Positions 1 to 5,981 of a stretch of 14,681 bases of DNA are shown here, in pieces. Source of the stretch: Anaerolineales bacterium UBA877 (GTDB taxonomy: Bacteria; Chloroflexota; Anaerolineae; Anaerolineales; Villigracilaceae); the NCBI GenBank assembly GCA_002294405.1, contig DBFP01000014.1, positions 9,767 to 24,447 of the forward strand, given 5' to 3'. The notes under the pieces were generated by a model, which searched no databases, was not told the DNA's origin, and was given only the letters and a program-made list of their open reading frames with translations. Numbering within the stretch: the stretch's first letter is position 1; each line of letters starts with the position of its first letter. Made by a program: the position numbers and the translations under genes.

Positions 1-414
1 ATGTTGAACCCTGTCTATCATGCTGATACGCCCAAAAAAACACAGCGCTATATGGTTGAGCCTTATGGGATCGCTGCAGACATCTATAGCCAACCCCCAC
101 AAACCGGAACCGGCGGCTGGACATGGTACACCGGATCATCCGGTTGGATGTACCGTCTTGGCCTTGAGGCCATCCTGGGCATTACCCGTTTGGGCAAGAC
201 GCTCAATATAAATCCATGCATTCCCAAGAATTGGCCGGAATTTAAAGTGGATTATCGTTTTGGAATCACACATTATAAGATCACTGTGGAAAATCCGAAT
301 GGCATCAATCATGGCATCCGCCAGATTTTGCTGGATGGAATTTTGATGGCCGGCAGCTTAATTCCGTTGGTGGAGGATGGTCAGCTGCATGAGGTGCGGG
401 TTGTGATGGGATGA
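1..414 (+). CDS. Cyclic beta-glucan synthase / GH94 glycoside phosphorylase, C-terminal fragment
   Basis: The 137 visible residues match the C-terminus of GH94 proteins, the cyclic beta-1,2-glucan synthase (NdvB) and cellobiose phosphorylase group. The conserved stretch GGWTWYTGSSGWMYRLGLEA is at residues 38-57. It is followed by the small beta-sandwich end with NPCIPKNWPEFKVDYRFG and a final HEVRVVMG. The ATG at base 1 is very probably an internal Met: members of this family are far longer and run straight through this LNPVYHA segment. The gene therefore starts outside the window. In NdvB proteins this C-terminal domain phosphorolyses beta-1,2-glucan and controls chain length, while stand-alone members cleave disaccharides; the fragment cannot tell these apart. 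The stop is TGA, and no clear terminator follows directly. Confidence 0.85.
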   Translation: MLNPVYHADTPKKTQRYMVEPYGIAADIYSQPPQTGTGGWTWYTGSSGWMYRLGLEAILGITRLGKTLNINPCIPKNWPEFKVDYRFGITHYKITVENPNGINHGIRQILLDGILMAGSLIPLVEDGQLHEVRVVMG

Positions 415-628
415 ATTTATTTCAGTTCAATTATTTTTTAAGGATGGTTCGATAATCATGGTATTTTTTATTCGTAACCATTGTTTTTTCCCTGGCGAAT
501 TTCATCCCCTTGAGCTGAGGCGGCCTCAAGCTGCCATCAACCACACACTTGCACAGCACTGCGTTTTGTGCAGTGCAGGTGTCGGCGGCATGTGAAGCCG
601 ATGCTGGGGGCTATCAACAAACGGCTTA
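415..628. other. Gene-free stretch with a cluster of hairpins
   Basis: No convincing gene lies between the GH94 stop and about 628. Three inverted repeats are close together. AGCT-GAGG pairs with CCTC-a-AGCT around 513-533. A perfect 7-bp stem GCACTGC/GCAGTGC lies around 558-578. TCGGC/GCCGA lies around 581-602. The short reading frame through them is open for only about 33 codons and matches no family I know. The cluster could be an RNA structure or the end of a mobile element. It lies just left of the tRNA-like repeat at 614-631. Confidence 0.4.
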
Positions 629-631
629 AAA
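611..631 (-). repeat. Short copy of the tRNA-Lys anticodon-loop/variable-loop segment
   Basis: The 18 bases at 614-631 are identical, in the same orientation, to 14204-14221. With one mismatch the match extends to 21 bases (611-631 against 14201-14221). On the minus strand they correspond to the anticodon loop, the 3' anticodon stem and the variable loop of a tRNA-Lys(UUU). The T-arm is not present beyond this point. An 18-base chance match in a window this size is very unlikely (order 0.002), so shared origin or recombination is the better explanation. Confidence 0.55.
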
Positions 632-818
632 AGACAAATTGTAAATAACGCTTTTAGCAACCAAGGGCTTACCTTTTTACGTCAATCCATTGAACGGTTA
701 GAAAGAAAGTATATTGGCTGCCTTCGGTAATATTTATCGAGGTCAAGTCAACACTTGGGCGACCAATGTCCTTGCTACCCACTTTATGAAGCAATATTAC
801 GAAAAATTTTGGGTATGA
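629..818 (+). pseudogene. Frameshifted coding relic of unknown family
   Basis: From 629 one frame reads KRQIVNNAFSNQGL then TFLRQSIERLERKYIG and is open to about 718. It stops shortly after, at 728. A second frame that takes over near 717 reads AAFGNIYRGQVNTWATNVLA then THFMKQYYEKFWV and ends at TGA 816-818. The joined text looks like one continuous, protein-like C-terminus of about 62 residues with an amphipathic Arg/Glu helix followed by an aromatic tail. That points to one frameshift. I do not recognise the family, and there is no start codon or ribosome site, so it is either a 3' remnant or a coincidence. Confidence 0.35.
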
Positions 819-897
819 TTTTTTACCACTTCATTGATCGAATGTGGAATTCGTGATGCTATTGTCGATAGATGGATTTCTGAGGAGTTTCATAGGA

Positions 898-941
898 GAA
901 CCTATCATTTGTGAGAAAAAAACATAACCAGAGATAGGTTC
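898..941. promoter_or_regulatory. 9-bp inverted repeat upstream of the sensor kinase
   Basis: GAACCTATC (898-906) and GATAGGTTC (933-941) form a perfect 9-bp inverted repeat around a 26-base A-rich loop. It lies about 105 bases before the kinase start. It could be an operator or a transcript hairpin. The kinase promoter is probably just downstream (an AT-rich stretch near 950-985), but no good -35/-10 pair stands out. Confidence 0.35.
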
Positions 942-1046
942 ACTGGCAGTTGGTTTATGCTATGCTATGAACATAATACAAGTTAATTTTTGCGCCAAGT
1001 TTTCTGTGCAAGCCATTTATCCAATAGATAATGCGAGAAGGCAGCC

Positions 1047-2540
1047 ATGAACCTCTTTCGTCAACTTCGCTGGAAATTGACCCTCAACTACACCATCGTA
1101 ACGGTGAGTGCATTTCTTGTGGTCATTCTGATCCTGGTGGGGGTTGTTTTACCAAGCATATTTGTGCAAACCAATATTGTAGATCCTGAGGGCTTACTTA
1201 GGATTTTACAGAGGACCAATGGTCCCTTGATGAGTCATATAGCTTCTCAATCACCAGTGGATACAGAATTAATTAATATACTCATAAACGGATCTGATGA
1301 TCAGATCACAAGTTTCGATTTTCTTCGCATTGGTTCTATACAGTTAACTATTCGGACAATGGCTTCATTTCGCTTTTTAGTCATTGGACCGGATGGAATC
1401 TTGTTGGGAAAAACTGATACCGGTTTTCCCGCCAACTTTGTAATCGGAAAACCACTCGATCTTAAGCAGGTACCAGGTTTGGAGGCGCCCTTTAATGCCG
1501 CGCTTGCGAACGAAAAAGATATAAGCCACTTGTACACCATATATGAACCCAATAAACGGTATGTTTTGGCAATCCCGGTAACCAAAAAAACCAGTGAGGG
1601 TGAAAACCAGGTTGTGGGGGTCTTTGTGGTATTTATCGATAATGTTCCCACCCAGACGGATGTTCCCTCGCACATCCTGAATATTGCTGCCAGAAGCCTG
1701 CTGATCTTTCTGCTTGGTATCGGGATCATGGGCACCATCTTCGGAGCCTTCTTTGCACGTGGGTTATCCTCCCGCTTCAGGCGATTGTCTACCACCATAG
1801 ATGCCTGGAGCGAAGGTGATTTCTCAATGTTTATTGATGACACAGCCGGAGATGAGATTTCCCAATTCGCGCAGCATTTGAACAATATGGCCAAACAATT
1901 ACAAAGCTTGCTTCACAGACGACAAGAAATGGCAGTCTCTGAAGAGCGTAACCGGCTGGCGCGAGATCTCCACGACAGTGCCAAGCAAATGGCTCTGGCA
2001 GCTTCCTTTCAATTGGGCACTGCCCTCACGTTATATGACCGCGATCCACAGATCGCAAAAAAACATCTTGTGGAAGCTGATGCCCTGGTTGATTCGGTTC
2101 GCAATGAGCTCACCAATCTGGTCCACAAGCTGCGACCCCAGCCAGTAGACGGGCAAGATTTTTCCGAAAACCTCAAAGAATACGTGGTGGATTGGTCCCA
2201 TCGAAGTGGAATTGAGCTAGATATAGATATAAAAGGAAACGATGAACTGTCGGTAGAGACCCGGGAAGCCCTGTTTCGGATCGCTCAGGAAGCCCTGGCA
2301 AACATCGCCCGTCACAGTTCTGCCAGTCGTGCAGAGGTATCTCTGGAATATGAGACTGATGTGGTTAAAATGATCATCAAAGATAATGGCCATGGCTTTG
2401 ACAAGGGCATAAAACATGGCGGGTTGGGCCTTTACTCGATGCGGGAACGGGCCGAAGCACTAGGCGGGAGTTTCACTGTTGAAAGTTCTCCAGAACAGGG
2501 TACCATCATCGCGGTAACTTTGCCGCGGTTGGTTTTATAA
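1047..2540 (+). CDS. Membrane sensor histidine kinase, NarL/DegS type
   Basis: This is a 497-residue sensor kinase that should autophosphorylate on His and pass the phosphate to the response regulator encoded next. A first membrane helix lies at residues 15-38. An extracytoplasmic sensing region covers about 39-213. A second helix lies at about 214-238 and a HAMP linker at about 238-292. A HisKA_3 dimerisation domain has the H-box RNRLARDLHD with His309. A HATPase domain follows, with the N-box around Asn419, DNGHG at 446-450 and GGLGLYSMRERAEALGG at about 458-474. The kinase class is the one that pairs with LuxR-tailed regulators. The start is supported by an AGAAGG site a few bases before the ATG. 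The signal sensed is unknown; the external domain has no motif I recognise. Confidence 0.93.
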   Translation: MNLFRQLRWKLTLNYTIVTVSAFLVVILILVGVVLPSIFVQTNIVDPEGLLRILQRTNGPLMSHIASQSPVDTELINILINGSDDQITSFDFLRIGSIQLTIRTMASFRFLVIGPDGILLGKTDTGFPANFVIGKPLDLKQVPGLEAPFNAALANEKDISHLYTIYEPNKRYVLAIPVTKKTSEGENQVVGVFVVFIDNVPTQTDVPSHILNIAARSLLIFLLGIGIMGTIFGAFFARGLSSRFRRLSTTIDAWSEGDFSMFIDDTAGDEISQFAQHLNNMAKQLQSLLHRRQEMAVSEERNRLARDLHDSAKQMALAASFQLGTALTLYDRDPQIAKKHLVEADALVDSVRNELTNLVHKLRPQPVDGQDFSENLKEYVVDWSHRSGIELDIDIKGNDELSVETREALFRIAQEALANIARHSSASRAEVSLEYETDVVKMIIKDNGHGFDKGIKHGGLGLYSMRERAEALGGSFTVESSPEQGTIIAVTLPRLVL

Positions 2541-2549
2541 GGAGGCGTT

Positions 2550-3212
2550 ATGACCAATTCATCGGATGCTATCACCGTAATGATCGTGGATGATCATGAA
2601 ATGGTCCGGCAGGGCGCTTGCAGTTACCTGGAAGCCCAACCCGATATAAATGTGGTCGCACAAGCAGGGTCAGGTGAAGAGGCTGTCAGGTTGGCCAAGG
2701 AATTCATCCCGGATGTAGTTTTAATGGATCTGGTGATGCCTGGTATGGACGGCGTTGAAACCACTCGCAGGGTGAAGAACATCAGCCCGCGCACCCAGAT
2801 CATAATATTGACTTCTTTCCATCAAGACGAATTTATCTTCCCGGCCCTTCAAGCAGGCGCGATCTCGTACCTGCTCAAGGACGTGAAAGCCAAAGAGCTT
2901 GTCGAAGCGATTCGCCGCGCTGCCCGGGGGGAGACCACCCTTCATCCCAGGATCGCCGCGCGCGTCATTAAAACATTCCGCGGCCTGGAACCTGAAGAAT
3001 CAAATCCCTTCACTGCGCTGACTGAACGTGAGATGGAAGTGCTCAAGATGATCGCCAAAGGTTGTTCAAATGACAAGATCGCCGATCAACTGGTTATCAG
3101 TGTAGGTACTGTCAAGGGACATGTCAGCAACATCCTCAGCAAATTGCACCTGGTCGATCGTACCCAGGCGGCAGCTTATGCCTGGCAGGCAGGGATCGTC
3201 CACCGCGAATAA
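2550..3212 (+). CDS. LuxR/NarL-family response regulator
   Basis: The 220-residue protein has a receiver domain at about 8-125 and a LuxR-type helix-turn-helix at about 155-215. The acidic pocket is visible (VDD at 13-15), the phosphoacceptor is Asp60 in VVLMDLVMPGMDG, the switch Thr/Ser is in ILTSF, and the conserved lysine is Lys110 in YLLKD. The DNA-binding part reads LTEREMEVLKMIAKGCSNDK and then VGTVKGHVSNIL, the usual recognition helix. An AAGGAGG ribosome site at 2539-2545 overlaps the kinase stop codon, so the two genes are one operon and probably translationally coupled. It should be phosphorylated by the 1047-2540 kinase. Targets are not evident; the STN lipoprotein downstream lies behind a terminator. 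Confidence 0.95.
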   Translation: MTNSSDAITVMIVDDHEMVRQGACSYLEAQPDINVVAQAGSGEEAVRLAKEFIPDVVLMDLVMPGMDGVETTRRVKNISPRTQIIILTSFHQDEFIFPALQAGAISYLLKDVKAKELVEAIRRAARGETTLHPRIAARVIKTFRGLEPEESNPFTALTEREMEVLKMIAKGCSNDKIADQLVISVGTVKGHVSNILSKLHLVDRTQAAAYAWQAGIVHRE

Positions 3213-3238
3213 GGACATACAAATCAAGCTGCGTTATG

Positions 3239-3285
3239 GCGGGGTTGCCAGCTAACCTTTTAGAGCTGGCAACCCCGCTGTTTTT
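3239..3285 (+). terminator. Rho-independent terminator of the two-component operon
   Basis: A perfect 15-bp GC-rich stem (3239-3253 with 3264-3278) has a 10-base loop and is followed by TGTTTTT. It starts 26 bases after the response-regulator stop. This is one of the clearest terminators in the window. Confidence 0.93.
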
Positions 3286-3431
3286 CATGCCAGGACATAT
3301 CTCAAGAAGGTGGATGGATGCTGCTATGGAGGGGGTTATGTAACTCTTCAGATATGTTCGTAAATATGTCACCGGCTTACTCAAAACATCCCTTCAGGCT
3401 CGTGAGTTTCCCGTCATCACCCGTTATGATG

Positions 3432-3447
3432 TGATTATCAATAATCA
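3432..3447. promoter_or_regulatory. Palindrome upstream of the STN lipoprotein gene
   Basis: TGATTAT-CA-ATAATCA is a palindrome with perfect 7-base arms. It lies 105 bases before the preferred start (3537) and 30 bases before the alternative start (3477). TATGAT just upstream could be a -10 element, but no convincing -35 is visible. It is a plausible dimeric operator. Confidence 0.4.
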
Positions 3448-3536
3448 GTTATTCCAATTACGAAAGGAGAAAGGTTATGAATATCCATACTAATTCCAAA
3501 TCACCAGTGCTTCCATTTGATGAAAGGAGAAACAAA

Positions 3537-4223
3537 ATGAATAACAAAATTTATTTCGCTCGAAAGTTGACAAACATATGGATAGGGTTTTTATTCGTCC
3601 TCCTTGTGGCCCTGGCTCTATCTTCATGTTCCACCGGAAATCGGGCAGCGAGTACCTCATGCTCCATCGATAAGCTCGTGACCATTGATGTCACAGATGC
3701 CAGGCCGCGTGAAGTCTTCGACCTGCTTTCCAAGGAGCTCAACTGCAAGATCACGGTCTATCCCTTTTTCATGCACACGGTCACAGTGCACATGAAGAAT
3801 GTGCGGGCCAGTGAGATCCTTGTTGCCGTCATCCCGCAGCTTGATGCCAAATATATCTACAATGTGGGAGGGCGTCTTTCGATCATGCCTCTCACCCCAA
3901 GCGACAAGTCGAGGGCCCACGCCTTGGAGGAGCGTAACAGGATACTTCAGAGCCGTCTGCCTGAGGGCATGACCTTCGAGGATGTCCCATTGAGCACCGT
4001 GTTGAAGGAGATCTCGAAAGCCTCCGGTCTCATGATCATGCCGTGGAAGGAGGAAGGCAATCGAAAGATTACCATCGACGTGAGCGGCATGACCGTTGAC
4101 GAAGCCCTCAAAGCTGTTGTGCTTTATGTGGATGGCGAGGGCGCTGTATTGATCGAACAAAAGTACTTTCTCCATCATTCTTGGGGTCAATACTGGCTCT
4201 GGGGCTATCCTCCCAGTTTCTAG
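3537..4223 (+). CDS. Lipoprotein with two secretin/TonB N-terminal (STN)-like domains
   Basis: Starting at 3537 the protein has 228 residues. A basic N-terminus and hydrophobic helix lead to the lipobox LALSSC, with the lipid-bearing Cys at residue 31. Two beta-alpha-beta repeats follow. The first is LVTIDVTDARPREVFDLLSK through VTVHMKNVRASEILVAVIP. The second is MTFEDVPLSTVLKEISKASG through ITIDVSGMTVDEALKAVV. Both fit the STN/secretin short-domain pattern used for docking in secretins and TonB receptors. The C-terminus is aromatic-rich. An in-frame ATG at 3477 would add 20 residues. Both ATGs have a good AAAGGAG site (3463-3469 and 3523-3529), but only the later start gives a normal signal peptide. 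No secretin or TonB partner is in the window, so the role is unknown. Confidence 0.75.
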   Translation: MNNKIYFARKLTNIWIGFLFVLLVALALSSCSTGNRAASTSCSIDKLVTIDVTDARPREVFDLLSKELNCKITVYPFFMHTVTVHMKNVRASEILVAVIPQLDAKYIYNVGGRLSIMPLTPSDKSRAHALEERNRILQSRLPEGMTFEDVPLSTVLKEISKASGLMIMPWKEEGNRKITIDVSGMTVDEALKAVVLYVDGEGAVLIEQKYFLHHSWGQYWLWGYPPSF

Positions 4224-4240
4224 AAGGTGGCATGTAGTTT

Positions 4241-4290
4241 TTGCTGTGGTGTTTTGGCGATGTGGAGTATTTACCAAAACGCCACAGCAA
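4241..4290. terminator. Long hairpin after the STN gene, possible terminator
   Basis: A 17-bp stem with a single G-T wobble joins 4241-4257 to 4274-4290 around a 16-base loop. It begins 17 bases after the STN stop. No T-run follows on the plus strand, so its role as an intrinsic terminator is uncertain. It also marks the left side of the non-coding block that holds the omega-like RNA. Confidence 0.5.
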
Positions 4291-4364
4291 GGCCACTTAA
4301 AATCCCTTAAATGCCCATACTGTAATTATCGCGGGCATAGAGATTTGAGATTGGGTTTAACTAG

Positions 4365-4563
4365 AGAGTAGGGCCTAATAAGCCGAAGGATTAAAACGAT
4401 AATCCCCAGGCATGGGGTTAGTGAATATGGAGCCCACTATGCTTTGCTCCGGGGTCCCGAAAGTGCCGGGATAATACGATGTCGCGAAGGCTCGAATATC
4501 ATCCCCTTTCCCGTGAATCCGTGATTAATCGGGGTTCATGTTCACACGAGGAGGGTTGTAAAA
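4365..4563 (+). ncRNA. HEARO / omega-like RNA (IscB-associated), without an iscB gene
   Basis: About 200 bases hold a dense series of hairpins. GGATTA/TAATCC pairs at 4388-4405, with CCCC/GGGG at 4404-4417 as an alternative. GGAGC/GCTCC pairs at 4429-4450, and TCCCG/CGGGA at 4455-4471 has a loop starting AAAG. GATGTCG pairs with CGaATATC at 4478-4500. TGAATCC/GGGTTCA spans 4514-4538. The 3' end reads TTCACACGAGGAGGG and is followed by an ATG at 4564. The order of stems and the short signatures GGTTAGTG, GGAGCCCACT, GTCCCGAAAG, GTCGCGAAGGC and TTCACACGAGG fit what I recall of the HEARO RNA, the guide scaffold of IscB nucleases. In those elements the guide is the 5' end and iscB starts right after the RNA. 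Here a ribosome-site-like GGAGGG and ATG are in place, but no IscB is encoded. The exact 5' end is not known. Confidence 0.68.
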
Positions 4564-4676
4564 ATGTGCGCGCCTGAGAAACGTCTGGTTATAGCAAGAT
4601 TGATGATAAAAGAACACCCCTCATCCGGGTGGGGCGAGGGGAGCTATGAGGCTAGGTTCGTGTTTTATACCGGAAC
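4564..4676. mobile_element. Probable remnant right part of an IscB/IS200-605-like element
   Basis: Between the omega-like RNA and the RRM gene there are only about 113 bases, where an iscB gene of over 1 kb would be expected. The stretch holds a hairpin CCCCTC/GAGGGG around 4617-4641, the kind of structure found at IS200/IS605-type right ends. The 61-codon frame that starts at 4564 runs on into the antisense of the RRM gene and has no IscB features (no bridge helix, RuvC or HNH). I infer an internally deleted, non-autonomous element. The borders cannot be fixed from one copy. Confidence 0.3.
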
Positions 4677-4946
4677 TTATCTGCCCGGTCCGCGTTCCAC
4701 GCGCGGTTTGGCGATGTTGACCTTGATCTCGTTTCCCGCCAGAGAATAGGCGTTGAACATGCTGATGGCCTTATCGGCTTCAGCCTGGTTCGTCATGGTT
4801 ACAAAGGCAAAGCCCTTGGACAGGCCGCTATCGCGGTCCTTGACCAGGTCAACGGTGGTGACTGCCCCGGCCTGTTCGAACAGGGTCTTGATCTCGGCCT
4901 CGGTGGTTGACTTGGCCAGGTTTCCTACATAAATTCTGATTTCCAT
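4677..4946 (-). CDS. Small RNA-binding protein with one RRM domain
   Basis: The 89-residue protein is almost entirely one RNA recognition motif. RNP2 is IYVGNL at residues 5-10 and RNP1 is KGFAFVTM at 44-51, both with the aromatic residues that stack on RNA bases. The short basic tail KPRVERGPGR matches the Arg/Gly-rich ends of bacterial Rbp proteins such as those of cyanobacteria, which are often cold-induced and act on mRNA. Length and start fit the family. GGAG lies 13 bases before the ATG, inside a hairpin arm. The gene ends right beside the element remnant on its 3' side, so any element insertion spared the coding region. Confidence 0.93.
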   Translation of the reverse strand: MEIRIYVGNLAKSTTEAEIKTLFEQAGAVTTVDLVKDRDSGLSKGFAFVTMTNQAEADKAISMFNAYSLAGNEIKVNIAKPRVERGPGR

Positions 4947-4960
4947 TTTCTACTGCTTTC

Positions 4961-5017
4961 TCCGGCTCGGCCGGAAATTGAGATGGCCGTCAGCCCACAA
5001 TAATGGGTCGACGGCCA
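4961..5017 (-). promoter_or_regulatory. Structured 5' leader of the RRM gene
   Basis: Two hairpins lie just upstream of the RRM start. The distal one joins TGGCCGTC (4984-4991) to GACGGCCA (5010-5017), with a nested CCCA/TGGG stem. The proximal one is TCCGGC-TCG-GCCGGA (4961-4975), and its arm in the transcript carries the GGAG that would serve as ribosome site. RRM protein genes in other bacteria are often cold-controlled through their leader, so an RNA switch is possible. This is inference. Confidence 0.5.
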
Positions 5018-5073
5018 AGGTACGACAGAGAGCCAATTATCCAACTACGGTTTCAGTGTAACACACTTTCTGC

Positions 5074-5315
5074 TCATGGACGGGTCACTTTTACATCCGG
5101 GTCGGTGTATGCAGTGGTTAGATTCTTCTGCATCTGTTCCAGCTTCTCCACTTCCTTATAAAGTATTTCCCTGAGTTTCAATTGCCGCCCATTCGCGGCG
5201 CGCTCATGTTCTACTTCCTTTTTATATCCATCCCGAAGGCTTACCGGGTCCAGTAATAGTGCCTCCACCTTTTCCCAGAGGATAGGTTCTAGCATCCGGG
5301 CTGAATATGATATTT
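5074..5315 (-). pseudogene. Serine recombinase C-terminal remnant
   Basis: About 80 residues read like the region after the zinc ribbon of large serine recombinases. SARMLEPILWEKVEALLLDP matches the family's 'LEEIVWQEVxxLLxDP' pattern. A long charged coiled coil follows (HERAANGRQLKLREILYKEV through EKLEQMQKNL). LTTAYTDPDVKVTR matches the 'LxxAYxDGxIs' segment. The N-terminal catalytic domain with its Ser nucleophile, the recombinase domain and the zinc-binding cysteines are all missing, and the C-terminus stops early. The frame is open upstream to 5361, but that part is antisense to the next gene's end. This is a decayed fragment of an integrase from a mobile element, not a working gene. Confidence 0.6.
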
Positions 5316-5347
5316 CGTTGCCACGCCGGGGCCTTGGTGAACCTGGT

Positions 5348-5944
5348 CTACTTCCCAGCAAAGACGATCGAAATGTCTGTTGTTCCGTCGGGGTTCACCA
5401 AGTAGTTGATCATGATCAGCTCGTTCCCCTTCATCCATGCCTGATCAGTGCTCCTCATCCATCCTTCGGGTGTTGCTGTCGGTGTCGCCCCGGGAGTTTT
5501 GGTGGGCACCGGGCCGCAATCCCCACCGCATTCTCCCGTTGCTCCCCCAGCAGCCAGATCGGAGTAACCGCCCGCCAGCATCTGCTTGGCATAGAAACTC
5601 GAAGTCGTGCGTACATCCGCGTCTGCGGTGTACTCCAACATCATCCCGGCAACCCAGGTGTAATCATGCCCGCCGGGGTAGAGCGGAAAGCCTTCCGGCA
5701 GGTTGGCTTGAGACAGGTCGGTGCTGGTAGCCGTCTGCGCGGGAACCGGCAGACCGATGCTGGGAACCGTCCGCGTGGAAGCCGTTAGCCCACTCGATGG
5801 GTTGGAGCTCTTGCCCGGGGTGTTTGTAATGGGTGTTGGGTTGGCTCCACTGGACGAGCCGCCGAAGCGGCAGGCGAGCACCATGAAACAGACGAGAACA
5901 AGCAGCAGGAGTACAGTCCGAACTTGACCGCGGGTGAGCTTCAT
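5348..5944 (-). CDS. Lipoprotein of unknown function
   Basis: This 198-residue exported protein has a basic N-terminus, a hydrophobic stretch and a lipobox ending MVLAC, with Cys25 as the lipid site. A Thr/Ser/Pro-rich linker covers about 30-80. The folded part begins LPEGFPLYPGGHDYTW and includes SSFYAKQMLAGGYSDL; a similar 'lPxxvPLYPG ... FYxxQLpxxGW' pattern occurs in the neighbour at 5982-7325. A Gly/Cys stretch GGATGECGGDCG and a second TPTATP spacer interrupt this module. The end, LIMINYLVNPDGTTDISIVF, is a beta-strand pair. It is the last gene of a minus-strand series. A hairpin GCCCGG/CCGGGC (5962-5976) separates it from the gene upstream. The domain resembles small surface-protein modules of Chloroflexota; no function can be given. 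Confidence 0.8.
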   Translation of the reverse strand: MKLTRGQVRTVLLLLVLVCFMVLACRFGGSSSGANPTPITNTPGKSSNPSSGLTASTRTVPSIGLPVPAQTATSTDLSQANLPEGFPLYPGGHDYTWVAGMMLEYTADADVRTTSSFYAKQMLAGGYSDLAAGGATGECGGDCGPVPTKTPGATPTATPEGWMRSTDQAWMKGNELIMINYLVNPDGTTDISIVFAGK

Positions 5945-5981
5945 GGAGCTTTCCTTTCACAGCCCGGTACCCGGGCGGTAC

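Noticed and set aside
1..414. Complete small protein starting at base 1
   Set aside because: The text is the C-terminus of a much larger GH94 protein, so the ATG at the window edge is an internal Met.
513..631. Integron attC site
   Set aside because: There are imperfect palindromes, but no RYYYAAC/GTTRRRY core pair in the right positions, and no integrase or cassette array.
3657..4277. 206-codon minus-strand frame opposite the STN lipoprotein
   Set aside because: The plus-strand protein has a signal peptide, lipobox and two repeats; the antisense frame has none and begins inside a hairpin.
4564..4749. 61-codon frame right after the omega-like RNA, as a short IscB
   Set aside because: It has no IscB, RuvC or HNH features and its second half is antisense to the RRM gene. 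Only its ribosome site and ATG position are of interest.
5318..5788. 156-codon plus-strand frame opposite the 198-residue lipoprotein
   Set aside because: Shadow of a gene with a clear lipobox and a module shared with its neighbour; no protein-like pattern.
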